A stretch of DNA of 64,000 nt from Torreya grandis (GCA_037957365.1 JARHVA010004093.1:850001-914000), one strand, 5' to 3'; shown: positions 12,480 through 24,400, numbered from the stretch's first letter. Notes: generated from the sequence alone by a model not told the origin. Made by a program: numbers and translations.

Positions 12480-12484
12480 TGTTC

Positions 12485-13560
12485 ATTGTCCATGTTTTGG
12501 ATGTCATCATAGACTATGAAATATACACTTTCATTGATGGGCTCTTAGGATACCATCAATTCTAGATGAAGGAGTATGACAAGCCAAAAACTACCTTTAC
12601 AATAGAATGAGGTTTTTTTTCATACAATGTGTTTCCATTTAGACTCAAGAATGTGCCAAATGTATTCTCCTAAGTGGTGATCACCACTTTTAAGAACTTA
12701 ATTCATAAGTTCATCCAAGTATACTTGGATAATTGGATAGTCTATGCATTGGTGGAAGATCACTATGACAACTTATACCTGATGTTTGAGATGTGTAATT
12801 AGTTGTATATTTATTTAAACCTCAAGAAGTGTGTCTTTAAATCACCATTTGGCACTTTTTTCAAGCACATCATCTACAAGGATGGTCTACTCATTGACCT
12901 AGTGAAGATCACAATCATCCTTTACATACAGACCCCATCAATACATAAGTATTTTCACAAATTTATTGGAAACTATGGATATATATATATATATATTTTT
13001 TTAAGGAACTATTCAAAGCTTATAGTGTTACTAATAGAGATATTGTGCAAGGATGGCTTGTTCTGTTAGGGCATAATAAAAGAAAATGCATTTGAGATAA
13101 TAAATCTCAAATTGGAAAACATACTAATACTATAATTTTTTGATTGGATGACTCCATTCCATATCCATGTCAATGGATATCATTATAGAGTTGGTTCCAT
13201 TTTGGCACAACTAGGTGAAGGAAAAATGGATCATCCCATTTCTTTCATAAGTAGAAAACTAACCAATGTAGAATAAAACTACACCACAACTAAGCACGAG
13301 GTACTCACCATGGTCTACACCTTGTATAATTTGAGGAAATACTTTTTAGTGACCCCATTCATCTTCTTCCTTGATCATGAGCTTATGTATTTAGTGAATA
13401 ATCTCATTCTTCATGAGCACATTTGTTTATGGATAGTTTTGTTTTAAGAGTTCTAATTCTCTATTATAGTCAAACCTGGAAAATAAAACTTGGGCCCAGA
13501 CCATCTATCCTACATTAAATATATAAATGTATTAGTGCCTATAGAATATAATATGCCTAA
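12485..13560 (+). pseudogene. Element A pol fragment 2: RT core, connection and RNase H
   Basis: Continues the RT of fragment 1 in one frame. Landmarks in order: YTFIDGLLGYHQF (palm), KTTFTIE, PFRLKNVPNVFS, then VYLDNWIVYA. The last corresponds to the catalytic YxDD box, but the second Asp is Asn (codon 12731-12733, one G-to-A change). Later come LNLKKCVF and the RNase H region, with VNGYHYRVGSILAQ where VDAS is usual (Asp to Asn), DHPISFISRKL, TTKHEVLTMVYTLYNLRKY and FFLDHELMYLVNN. Stops occur, but the frame register is kept from 12485 to 14385. A short (AT)n run lies at 12979-12997. The enzyme is dead by sequence. Confidence 0.85.
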
Positions 13561-14385
13561 CATGTAGCCTTATTAGGTCCATCACATCTAAGAAGACTTG
13601 GAAAAGATTACTACATTTTTGACATATGGGTTTGTACCCCAAACTATGATAACTAAATAGAAAAAACAACTTGGAATTTACACCACCCCATTTTAACTTA
13701 TTCATGGGGAAGTATACAAATTGAGTCATAATGAGGTATTTCATTGATGTTTCATAGAGTATAAATGAGACCCAATATTTTAATATGTGTACAAGGGGAT
13801 TGTTGGAGGATATTGAATTAGATATGCAACAATATGTAAGGTAATATAATTAGGCTTTTGGTGGCCTAACCTATTATACGATGTGAAATATTATGCTAAG
13901 GAATGTGACATCTACCAGCACACAAGAAAACCCAACCACTAGGATGAGATGCCCCTAATTCCCATCCTTTCCCATGTACCATTTGAAAATTGGGCCATTG
14001 ACTTAATTGGGTCTATTACTCCCATTGTAAGGGACACATGCACATAATACATTCTAGTGGCCATAGACTATTTCACCAAGTGGGTGAAGGCATTGCCAAC
14101 CAAAGATTTCACATCTTCAATAGCTATAAGGTTTATATAAGAGAACAACACTATTCTCTATGGGTTACTGCTTAGTTTGACTAGTGATCAAGGTGTACAC
14201 TTGATTAATGAAAATGTGTAGATCCTGATGATAAAATATATGGTGGTGCATCATAAACTAACATGTTACCATATCCAAGTGAATACAACCACTGAGGCAT
14301 TCAATAAGATATTAGGAACATGCCTGATAAGGATATGTGACATTGGTAAAAATTATTGGGATGACCATGTGTTAGTAGTATTTTA
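13561..14385 (+). pseudogene. Element A pol fragment 3: integrase core with D,D,E retained
   Basis: Same frame as the RT fragment. An H2C2-like N-terminal zinc region is blurred around 13840-13930 (WWPNLLYDVKYYAKECDIYQ). The catalytic core follows: WAIDLIGSITP with Asp at 14000-14002, FTKWVKALPTKD, SDQGVHLIN with Asp at 14186-14188, and TTTEAFNKILGTC with Glu at 14294-14296. The spacing is D-61-D-35-E, the textbook integrase pattern. The frame is cut at 14385, just after YWDDHVLVVF, by element B. The C-terminal part reappears at 27401, but about 40 codons between are missing. Confidence 0.85.
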
Positions 14386-14815
14386 AGCAAGAGAATTCAT
14401 GTTCGTGGGGGGGGAGTAATAGAAGTATAAATGTAGTCTTAAATGAACTGACACTGGCAAAACCACTGATGTCGGCTAAATAATGACCGACATCGGTGGC
14501 TGAAGAATGGGAAAAGAGGCTATTTTTAGCCTTTTTGCCTGTTCTTCCAACTACTAGGTCTAAATGTCATTAGAAAATGGTCCAAGGCAGATTAAATGAG
14601 CGTGAGAGGTTAGTGGGAGGGATGAAATGGGGTTTAAGTATTAAGATTTGGCATGGGGTGAGGGAGGCATGGGTGATGTGTCAAGAGGGTTATTAATTTA
14701 AAATAGTTAATTTATTTTAAATTAATAAGTGTGTGGGTTAGGAATGTTTAGGAGGTGGATCAAGGAGACCAAGGGGGAGGATGACCAAGGGATAGACACG
14801 ATTTTAGTGTCTACA
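14386..14815 (-). repeat. Element B 3' LTR, truncated to 430 bp
   Basis: Matches the outer 430 bp of the 1366-bp LTR at 26030-27395. The right end, GTGTCTACA, is the LTR start in element orientation and abuts the polypurine tract. The match stops at AGCAAGAG (14386), where element A sequence begins, so the rest of the LTR is gone. Similarity is uneven: the 14386-14568 part differs from its partner at roughly 30-35 positions, the 14569-14815 part at only about six. An 11-base-loop hairpin with 13-bp arms (14463-14475 and 14487-14499, one mismatch) is intact here. Confidence 0.85.
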
Positions 14816-14831
14816 TTTGCCCCTTTTTGTC
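14816..14831 (-). promoter_or_regulatory. Element B polypurine tract
   Basis: On the minus strand GACAAAAAGGGGCAAA runs directly into TGTAGACAC, the LTR start. It orients the element and fixes this LTR edge. Confidence 0.8.
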
Positions 14832-15392
14832 TTATTGGTTGTTTTTGACGAACTGCAAGACAAAAATAGGAGTTGGTTACCCCAGGTATGGGATGAGGTG
14901 TTCCCCCCTAAAAGTGGGAGTCGAGGGAAGGGAACCTAAGATTGGGTGTTGATTTGACAGAGAGTGGATGGAAAGGGTGAAGGTTAGGGTGTGAAGGCTG
15001 TAAAGAGTGGGATTGTACGTATGCCACACCACGTAATAGGTAGGTCAAATTGTCATGGTCAAAGGTCAGGGAGTGCTAAAATCAAAATAATCAGGCCCCA
15101 ACATTTAGTCATAGTTGATTGGGTTAAATGATCTAAGCTGTAGCTCTAATGGTCATCATGTGCCAAGTATCTTGGGCTCAGGAAGTGCTCTTGGAAAACA
15201 TGAAAAAGGCCACAAGTAGTGGGGATCAACTGGAGCATGATTCGATACTTGTGGGGGTCATGGACAATTTTCTAACTAGTCATGAGGTAGCAAGGGCAAA
15301 AAAAACCACAGCAAAGTTGTCTTCGAAGTGGTCATGATCTGAGGAGATAGTCATGATCTCCAAGGTCATTGGCTGAGGACGGACAAAGGAAT

Positions 15393-15694
15393 GGCCAAGC
15401 TAACCTTAGAAGACCCCATGTCAACTGAGTGCTACCTACATATCCCCTATTGTTAGGGCCTCAAGCCAATGTAGTTCTCCCTAAAAGGGAGGAAGAGGGT
15501 CGGTTTATGGATTGGGTCTTGACCAGGTTAAGTCATGGTGAAAGGTAGAATGGTTTGTCCATCAGGTAGATGCATAAATGGATGTGGCTGAGATAACCCT
15601 AGAAGATGCCATGTCATCTGAGTGTTGCCTACATAACCCCTATTTTGAGGGCCTCAGGCCAATGCATTTATCCCAAAAAGGGAGGAAGAGGGTC
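15393..15694 (-). repeat. Pair of about 108-bp direct repeats, 193 bp apart
   Basis: Blocks 15393-15500 and 15586-15694 share the series GAAGAYSCCATGTCA, GAGTGYTRCCTACATA, AGGGCCTCARGCCAATG and AAGGGAGGAAGAGGGTC. Identity is roughly 80% by eye. They lie in the 3' non-coding region of element B and show it grew by tandem duplication. Confidence 0.8.
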
Positions 15695-16487
15695 AAAGTG
15701 GTTGATGTGGTTGGTGTGGTCATGAGAGCGATTTAACACGTCCCATATGTCTGATGGTACATGCATGAAATGATGAGGGGTAAGATGATGTGACAAACTT
15801 TTCCATATGGGGCAATGGTGTATTTTGTAACATTGGTCAGGGTTTTTCATCCCTAGCAATTGTCCATTTTAGGTGATGGATGTATGCTAAAAATGAAATG
15901 AGTCTATTTATGCTTCAACAAGTAATGGTTTATGATTGACATATATTGTGTGGTCGATAGTTTCCATGTGTATTGGTGTCCATAGAAACTAGTGTGAATA
16001 GGCTATGAGAATGTTAGTGGTCTAAAAAAGGGTTTGGTTGGCAAATGATTTGGTTGAATGTGATCAAAGGTATGAAGGAAGTGAAAGGCATTGTGCCCTT
16101 TCATTGACAATAACCATAATCATAGCATAGGTAGGGGGTTTTTAGAAATAAAAGCCCCATTCATGCATTACGTCGTTGACCATTGGTTGTGTTAGAGAAG
16201 TAAGGGAATCACTTTGACATTAAAATGAGCTTGAAGTCCCTTGAGTAGGTGATGTGATATGTGAGGAGAGGATACCCCTTTTTAGTATGGATAACTTTGA
16301 CCCTTTTTATAGGAGACCCTGAGAATGACTACAAGTCAAGTCCATGACCCTTTTTTTTTTGGGCAGACTGATCAATGCGGGAAGTCTACATAGGGATGTC
16401 ATTTTGTTTTGTGGTCTTATTTGAAGCTAATCGATGTGGGAAGCTTCTAATAAAGTGCTATTTATAGCAAGATTTTAGGCATAGCCA

Positions 16488-16614
16488 TCCTTCGAAGGAG
16501 TGGTCTATATTTTTGCTTTATATATATAGGAGAGTTGTGAATAGCTGTCCTTCGAGGGAGCAGTCTATTAGCTATAGCAATGATAGTATAGTTGTCCTTC
16601 GAGGGAGCAGTCTA
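16488..16614 (-). repeat. Three copies of a 22-bp motif
   Basis: TGTCCTTCGAGGGAGCAGTC-like copies occur at 16488-16509, 16546-16567 and 16593-16614. The first contains CCTTCGAAGG, a perfect 10-bp palindrome. Spacing is irregular (58 then 47 bases). Function unknown; possibly remnants of a longer array just downstream of integrase. Confidence 0.75.
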
Positions 16615-16875
16615 CCTTTAGAATTTATGACCTTTTGATATTTTTACATCCCGATTTATTTTTTGATATAATTTTTTAGTCATGGACAATACTATAGAAG
16701 TTTAAGGGCTCCCTTTTATTAGGACAAAGAATTCCTACTTGATAAAAGGGTTACATAAGGTTTGTTTTAGGGGAATAGGGTTGAAAGGAATGAGGATTAA
16801 GAGGACATGGATTGCTCAAGGGATGAGCTCAAGTTAAATTTCAAGTGAATGAGTACTTGACTAATAGTATAATGG

Positions 16876-18051
16876 TCACAGATGCAAGGCATTAAGAGGC
16901 TCAAGTTCTGGTCGGCCTTCGAGAGAAGATAGACGATAAGTCCCTGATCCATACCTGTGCATGATGATGTAAGCTTTGAGCCAATTAGGAGCGAATTTTC
17001 CTTGTTTACTCCATTCCATATTGGTCACGTGTTGATTTTCTTTGAGGATGAGGTCTCTAATTTTGAAATCTTGTTCTCTCAAATTTTTGTCATAGGCTCG
17101 CTTGATGATATTTTGATAGACATGGAGATGGTTGAGGGAAATAAGATGACGTTCATCGAGTAACTCAAGTTGAGCTAAGTGATCTTGATGAAAGTCATCA
17201 TTAGAGAGAATGTCATGCAGTGAGATGTGAAGAGATGGGATCTGTACTTTGAGAGGTAGGATAGCCTCTATTTCATACACTAGAGAGAAAGGGGTAGCAC
17301 CCATAGGGGTTCAGATGCTAGTGTGGTAGGCCCACAAAGCGAAGGGAATGTGAATGTGCCAATCCCTTCCAATGTCATTGACCACCTTCATGAGAATTTT
17401 GGTTAAGATTTTGTTGGAAGCCTTGGCCTGCCCATTTACTTGTGGATAGTAAGGCGAACAGAAGTTGAGCTTGATGCCAAATGAGTCACAGAGTTTCTAG
17501 ACAGTTTTGTTTTTGAATGACTTGCCGTTATCGGTGATGATTTTATGGGGTACACCAAAATGATAGATGATGTGAGTGTTGATGAAGTCAAAAATTTTGT
17601 CAGCTTTTATGGAGATGAGAGGAATACCTTCCACCCATTTAGTGAAATACTCAGTGGCGGTGATGATGGACTGATGTTGAAGAGATGAATGAGGGTTAAT
17701 CTCATAGATGAGATCTAAGCCCCATTGTAAAAAAGGCCAAAAATCCTGAGTGACTTGTAAGGCATGGCTAGGGACCTGAAGCAAGTGAGTGTGCTACTGG
17801 TACTTAATGCAACACCGAACATAGTCACTACAGTCTTGATGAAGAGTGGGCCAATAATAGCCTAGGTGAAGGATGTGCTTGGCAACTGAGTTACCACTAA
17901 AGTGTCCACCACAAATCCCATCATGGACTTGTTTAATGGCATGAGAGGCTTAAGTGGAGGTTAGAAAACAAATAAGGAGGCTGTCAAAACCTCTTTTGTA
18001 GAGAATATCCCCTAGCATAGTATATCAGGCTATGCATTTAATGAAAGCCTA
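16876..18051 (-). pseudogene. Element B integrase, catalytic Glu replaced by Lys
   Basis: Reads on the minus strand in the pol frame. Core: FLQWGLDLIYEINP with Asp near 17715-17713, ATEYFTKWVEGIPL, then IITDNGKSF with Asp at 17532-17530. Thirty-six codons on, in SPYYPQVNGQAKASNK, the residue at 17424-17422 is Lys (AAG) where integrases have Glu. The C-terminal part follows from MGATPFSLVYEIEAI (17304) through KIRDLILKENQH and ends with EGRPELEPLNALHL near 16876. Stops: TAG after NKTV (17497) and TGA just before MGATPF; CAG and CGA are the likely originals. The enzyme could not have worked in its present form. Confidence 0.88.
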
Positions 18052-18618
18052 TCATGCATTGCTAGAGAGATCAAAAGGGATGATAGAATGAGCCAAGTAG
18101 TCCACAAGTTGTTTATACCAAACATCCTGTGGACTAGAGTCTATGGTGTTGACATGGTTGATATTATTGGAAATGTATGAAGGCAATGGTACATGATGTA
18201 CCATGACAAAAATCCTTGATGAAGATGATGAAGATGGAATATGCGAGGTGAGAGAAGGCATGGTGTTAGCAAACTTATTCATAGATCGAGGAATAGTATG
18301 CAAGAGTTAATGGTCAAAAGAAGCTAGGAGGATGTCAACACGGTGTTTGTATCTTTGCAAAACTTCTTTTTTACAAAGATATGAACCATTTATTTGATTG
18401 ATGACAAGTTGTGAGTCACCGAAGATGTTGATGGTCTTGGTGCTTAAAGAAAGGGCGGTTTGAAGTCCTAAGATCAAGGCTTTATATTTAGCCATATGAT
18501 TGGTACATTCAAAGTCAAGCTTGAAAGACAGGGGTATGGGCTCACCCTCATGTGGGATGAGGATGACCCCCACACCCCCACTGAGTTGACACTTTGAGCC
18601 ATCGAAGAACATTGTCAT
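18052..18618 (-). pseudogene. Element B second (Tat-type, archaeal-like) RNase H
   Basis: A second RNase H domain follows the RT-linked one. It starts FFDGSKCQLSGGVGVILI (catalytic Asp at residue 6 of the 18618 frame) and continues FECTNHMAKYKALILGL and FGDSQLVINQINGSY. In this family the middle block normally reads AEYEAL; here both Glu are Lys, including the catalytic one (codon 18489-18487), while Asp of GDSQ is kept. A TAA interrupts after LLASFDH at 18306-18304, then the frame continues LLHTIPRS. Presence of two RNase H domains places B in the Tat lineage, from general knowledge of that group. Confidence 0.82.
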
Positions 18619-20181
18619 TTGATAAAATGTGTCATCAGTGGATAATGCAGCGATAGATTTGTTGGGGTATTTGTAGTGAGAAGGATGGTTGTTGGGTAGA
18701 GGGGCATCTACTAGTTGGTCAGTGATTGTTTGCCCCTTGATGGATTTCTACTGGATGAATTCCAAGTTAAACTCAACAAGAAGCATGAGCCAACGAGCCA
18801 TACGCTGGTTTTGGTATGGCTTGGAATGCATGTATTTGACGGGGTCAGTGTGAGTGATGACAAAGGTTTTGTGATTGAGAAGATAATGATGAAGCTTGGT
18901 ATCGGTAAAGACTAACGTGAAATAGAGTTTCTCAGTATGAGTATACTGAGTTTCATAGTCAACAAGTGTTCAGCTTATGTAGTAGACCTCTTTCTCACGG
19001 TGTTGCTCGTCTCGGTGCATGATCATGGCACCTAACGAATGGTTGGTTGCTGAGATGTAGAGGTAGAAGGGTTGGTCATATTTAGGTGGAATGAGGATTG
19101 GTGGAGAGACTATATAGCATTTAAGGGATTCAAAATCCTCTTGGTAGTCCTTATCCCATTTAAAGGAGACATCCTTCTTGAGGAGATGATGAAAGGGTTG
19201 GCAGCGGTTGGAAAGCTGTGAGATGAAGCGACGGATGGATTGGAGCTTCCCTTGTAGACTGTGAAGTTGCTTGAGATTAGTCAGAGGTGGCATCTTGAGT
19301 ATAGCATAGATTTTAGAGGGATCTATCTCAATGCCACAGAGAGAAATGATGAAACCCAGGAGCTTTCTTGAGAGGACCTGAAAGACACATTTCTTGGGGT
19401 TAAGGCAGACATTATACTAAAGAAGGCGAGTGAAGATAATCTTGAGGATGGTTAGATGGTCACGATGAAGTTTAGACTTGCCTAGTAGGTCATCCACATA
19501 GTCCTCCATGATTTTGTGGAGGAGATCATGAAAAATGTAAGTCATGGCATGTTGATATGTGGCACCAGCGTTCTTGAGGCCAAAAGACATGACCCTATAG
19601 TAGAAAGTCCCCCATGGGGTGATGAAGGTAGTCTTGTGCTGATCTTCTGGCACAATCAAGATTTGGTTATATCCTAAAAACCCATCCATGAGTGATAGCA
19701 TATCATGACCGGCCATGAGATCAACAAGTTGGTTGATATTGGGAAGAGGAAAATCATCTTTGGGGTAAGCCAGGTTAAGGTCATGATAGTCAGTGCAGAT
19801 TCAGATCTCCCCAGTTGCTTTGGTGATAGGGATGATGTTAGACACCCACTGTGGATAATCAATGGGCTAGATGAAAGAGATAGAGAGAAGACACTGAAGC
19901 TCCTCTTTGACAAGGAACGTAACTTGAGGATGCATATTGTAAAGCTTTTGCCTGACAGGCTTAGCCTCTATGTTTGTGACAATGTTGTGAATGGAAATGT
20001 TAGGGTCGATGCCAGGCATGTCACTATAGGTCCAGGCAAAGGCCTTGCTATGGTCTGAAAGAAATGTGGTATAGTCGATATGCTCCTGGGCATCCAAAGA
20101 TTGACCAATCTTTAAGACATGAGGAACATCAGAAGATGGAAGGTTAATGTCAATGGTTGATTCATTTAACATAACTTGCAT
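18619..20181 (-). pseudogene. Element B reverse transcriptase and RT-linked RNase H
   Basis: Minus-strand frame in order: FAWTYSDMPGIDP, AKPVRQKLYNMHPQV, KEELQCLL (RT fingers), then DYPQWVSNIIPI, MDGFLGYNQILI, KTTFITPWGTFYYRVM and FGLKNAGATYQ. MEDYVDDLLGKS carries an intact YVDD box at 19500-19489. Then LNPKKCVF, RFISQLSNRCQPF and FKWDKDYQEDFESLK (connection). RNase H follows with QPFYLYISATNHSLGAM (Asn where Asp is usual), YTHTEKL, THTDPVKYM and NQRMARWLMLLVEF. Stops seen: TAG at 19419-19417, TGA at 18972-18970 inside YIS-TLVDYE, TAG after EFIQ. No frame change from 20181 to 18619. Confidence 0.88.
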
Positions 20182-21486
20182 TTCAAAAGGGAGGGAGCAT
20201 TAAATGAAAGAGTCATCAGCACCCATGTATGTGAGAATGGCATCATCATCTATGTAGTGGATAGTGTTGATGGTTGCTGATTCATCATCTATCATGTTAG
20301 GATAAATGAGAGGGAGAGACCTGGATACCCCATTTAGTTAATAGGTTAGGGGTTCCAAGTAGATGGTGTTTATGCAAAAAAAACTAGGAGGGATGGATAC
20401 CACCGACTCCGTAGGTGAAGAGGGGAGAATAGGTGAGCTTGGAGGAGATTGGTCGATGGCAGGTTGAGGGAAAAGGTCTTCAGAAGCCTCGATAGGTTCT
20501 TGGAAACCCAGACCATATTGTTTCTTGGCATTGTCATCATTGGGTGATTTGATGGGCTGATGGGAGCCTTATTCGTAGCACTCAAAGCCAAAACCCTTCC
20601 ATGCACACTTATAAAGGTAGGTATGAGCAAAGTTAGGGTTTCCAAGAAAGGAGAAGTCTGATGTGAATGGTTGAGGTGAGGAGAGAGGATTCATATCAGT
20701 AGGAGCTCGATCTAGCCCCCCATAGATGAGATTGGTTTGAAGGTTAGGAGGACCATAAGGGATGACCATTTCGATCCAATGGTCATAGCTTGGACTGTGA
20801 TGAAGTTGTCCATACTCTTGTGGAGTTTGGAACATGTCTAGGGTAAGTAAGTGATATTCCCCAAGTGAAAGTCATTAGAAGATATCTTCCATAGGGTCCT
20901 TGGTTGTCACTTGAGGAGGTGATGTGAGGGTGACCACCATTTGCATATTGGTTGAAGCTTTCACAGATGGAGGCAGTGTTTAGGTTGGTGTCTTGAGAGG
21001 AATGAGAACGTCATTTGGTCGATAGGTTATGATACAAGTCTTGAAAGGGGATGGGTCAGTGGGAATGATATGGACTTGCCCGTCGTGTTCAAATTTGACA
21101 CAACGGTTCAGTGTAGAAGGAATGCAAGCCATGGCATGGATCCAGGGTCATCCTAATAGCATGTTGTATTGGAACTCTCCTTTGATTATGTAGAAGAGCT
21201 CTAGGACTGTGTGCAGGCTGACACGAATATGGAGGACAATGGTGCCAATGGTGGTAGCAGTGGTGTCATTAAAGGATTGAAGGATTGCATCAGTTTTTGA
21301 TACACAATTCTTGGGAAGATCTAATTGATCAAAGGCATGGGTAGAAATGATATTAATGTTGGTACCTCTATCAATCATAATTTTCTTAATGTGGGTTCGA
21401 TCAACATAGGCTGTGATGAAAAGAGTAGTGTCTTGATCTTTCGATTTAGAGGTAGGAATCAGAATCACTAAAAGTAATATAGGCAA
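20182..21486 (-). pseudogene. Element B aspartic protease and linker to RT
   Basis: In the pol frame. ITAYVDRTHIKKIMIDRGTN carries the protease active-site context, with DRGT in place of the usual D-[NT/S]-G-[ST]; Asp is near 21372. The second landmark reads YNMLLG-stop-PWIHAMACIPST, where a TGA stands for the Arg of the conserved LLGRPWIH block, so CGA to TGA is the simple explanation. The chain continues CVKFEHDGQVHII and then a low-complexity Pro/Ser/Thr linker containing HYIDDDAILTYMGADDSF before the RT begins. Same frame as RT throughout. Confidence 0.82.
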
Positions 21487-24400
21487 TGGGGGATAATGAA
21501 TGGACTAGGGTAGCGAGTGGTTGGGGGTCTTTAGTTTGGACCTCTGCTACCTGTAAGGCTCTGATGAGAGCTTGACGATGTTGGGGTGAGATTTGGATGA
21601 GGTCATATAAGGTCATCTTCATGGGTGTTTGGTGAAGCTATTTTAACATAGAGTCATGGATTGCCCCTGAAGAAGAGGGTTAGGATGCACCTAGGATGGA
21701 AATCTTGGGCTTTGGTGGTTGAGGTGGCTTGACAAAAGGGTAGGTCCAAGGAATAGTAGCTTTTCCTTTTGCCTTATCCTTTTGTGACCTAGTGGTTACG
21801 TGGATGGCATTAATTTCAAAGAGAGGGGGTGAAAGAGGTGAAGGGACCATAGTCTATTGATGAGATGCTGATGAGGGTGAGGAGGTTTGAGAGATATGGG
21901 AAGGTGTCAGAGGTCTGTCATCAGTATCCTCAAGGAGAAGGGTGCCTTTTTCCATGTATTGGCAAATGACAACATTCAGGGCATAACAATTCTTGATATC
22001 ATGTCGTGGTGTGCGATGATATAGATAAATTTTAGTATCATCGAACCAGGAAGGTTTCGACTTGAGAGGTTGGAATGGCTTGATAGGTGGAAGGGTTATG
22101 CTAGAGGTTTGCAAAATCTAGTGTAATATCAAAGTGTATGAACCCACTAAAGGGTCCATGCTTGTTCATGCATGAGGCATTGATGAATTTTGCTTGGGAG
22201 GTGTTGAAGGAGGCTTCTGTGCCACCTTTTGGGTTGGTGGTGCAGCTAGGTGCATAGACGACACTTTCTTTGCGAGAGGTGCCAAATTTTTTAGAGGTGG
22301 TCAGCTTGTGGTAGGCAAAGGAAGTAGTGGAGGTAACTTGCTTTGGTTAGGGGTTGGAGTAGGTAGAACTCCCATTAGGGTAGAAGGATGAGGGCCCAAA
22401 ATGGAGGGAAAAGGTGATGGTGATGATGGAGGAGGAGTTTGCCACCGTCGTTTAGCAGCCATCTTTGGTTTGGTTTGAGGACCACTATTGGGCAAGGCAA
22501 GGTTCAAGTCTACCTTCACTTACAGGTGAGTGAGGTTAGTGATGGGGTGAAATCCGAGGGATTTTATCAGTTTTAATATGGTGGATGAGGGTTTAGGTGC
22601 TGATGTGGATGGTTGGGGATTTGAAGGTTTAAAATTTGGGTCTTTGTTGGGGAATTTTAGAGATTTTGTCATAGGTGGGTCAACAGCATGAGATGAGATG
22701 GGATGAGCAAGGTGAGGAGCTTTGAGTCACTCCCATAATGCCTGATGCTCCAATTTCCTTGATTGGAGAAGTCCTAGTTTTTCCACCAATCAAGAGAATG
22801 GTTGGGAAGATGTCAGATGAGGCTTTGGTCCTTCAGAAGATGTGGATGGTTATGGGGCCAAAAATGTGTTAGGTGCAGTGGTCTCAGACTCAAGGCATGA
22901 GGGAGTCATTATTGGATCATCTTTGGTTGATGAAGGTGGAGAGACAGGTTCTTCTCTTGGTGGAGAAGGAACTGGAGAATGTGGCTCCTCAAGAGGATAG
23001 AGGGCAAGGATGACTATGCCTTCTACTTTTGGTTGAGTAGGAAGGGTAGGGTCCTCCATTGGTAGCAAGGAGGAAGGTGGGGCTAGTGGTGTTGGCATGG
23101 TCAAGGCATCCTCCAATATAAGAGAGGTTGATGGAGAACCAGTAGGAGAAGAGGGTTCATCCATGTGAGATGGACTGATGGGTGGACTAACCTCTTGAGA
23201 CTGTGAAAGAGGTTGGTCAGGCACCAGAGGAGAGATAGTGTTGACTATGTGTATATTATGCTCTTGAGAGTCATCAGTCATGGTCTGGAAATTGTTTTGG
23301 CTAGGAGGATGGTTGGGAAAAAGTTGTTTAAAGATGTTTATGCTTCGATTGGGTGGTGCATTTGGGTTATCCAAAACAAGGTCACCTTTATCTAGCATGT
23401 CTTGAATGATGTTCTTGAGAGTCTTACAGTTGGCTGTGTCATGGCCTTTGACACGGTGATAATTGCAGAAGTCATTCTCCCTATACCACATAGGGATAGA
23501 GTGTGAGGGATCAAATTGAGGAGGTGGTTGAATTTGGGGGAGATTGAGGACTCCCTGTTTGACAAGTTTATTCAACACTGATGTGTAAGATTTTCCTAGT
23601 GGAGTATACTGACACTGCACATATCTTTGTTGGAATTGTCACGTGATACTTTGGGATGTGGAAGGTTTGGGCTAGTTGGTTGTTGTTGAAGATGATGGTT
23701 TAATGACTACAGAATTTGCTGATGTCTTAGATTTAGAATTAGAAGAAGAAGGTTTAGAGGAAGAGTCATTGGACTTGGTGTTGGGGTTTTTACTCTGCAA
23801 TTTGACTTTATTTTCCTCGACGGCACGTAGTTCAAGCTTCCTAGCCATCATGAAAGCTTTGTCAAAGGTGAAAAATGTTTGGACTTGGAGAGTAGATGAA
23901 ATATGTTTGGCGCATGCCTGGGAAAAGAGTTCGATGAGCTCAAGTTAAGGCAAAGAGAAGGAGAGCTAGTTGATTAAGCCTCTCCAATGGGAAACAAAAT
24001 CAGCTATGGATTCATCGTCAAACTGTCTGATAGAGTATAGGTCTGTGATGGAGACCTTTTTGGTGATATTGATTGAGAAGTGGTCAAGGAAAAGTTGGGC
24101 CAGCTGGGTGAATGTGAAAAGAGAGTGTCTGGTGAGAGAGTTGTACCAATCGAGGGCAGCACCAAAAAGTGACATGGGGAATGTGTGTAATAGTAACACA
24201 TCATCATGTGTTATCACGTAACAAGCATGTTTGAATGCTTGTAGTTGCTGCTGTGGGTCTTCCTTACTTTGGAAGTGAGTAAACTTAGGAAGCTCCCACT
24301 GACTAGGATATGACCAGATTGGGATGGAGGGATAGATGGGTTCATTACAAATTTGGTCATATAAAAGGACATTTCTTGAACCTAAAACTGAGGTCTCAAG

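Larger units (their letters stand above)
14832..16875 (-). other. Element B 3' non-coding region
   Basis: About 2 kb between the integrase end and the polypurine tract with no domain-bearing frame; the open frames 15149-15337 (plus) and 15668-15859 (minus) carry nothing recognisable. It is noticeably more G-rich on the plus strand than the flanks and holds two repeat families listed separately. Long 3' untranslated regions are usual in Tat-lineage elements. Confidence 0.6.

Noticed and set aside
12979..12997. (AT)n microsatellite in element A RT
   Set aside because: Only about nine dinucleotides inside a decayed coding region; unremarkable.
19705..20058. 117-codon plus-strand open frame, and others at 22194-22391 and 23676-24221
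   Set aside because: They overlap the element B gag-pol frame on the opposite strand, which has clear domains; these are shadows.
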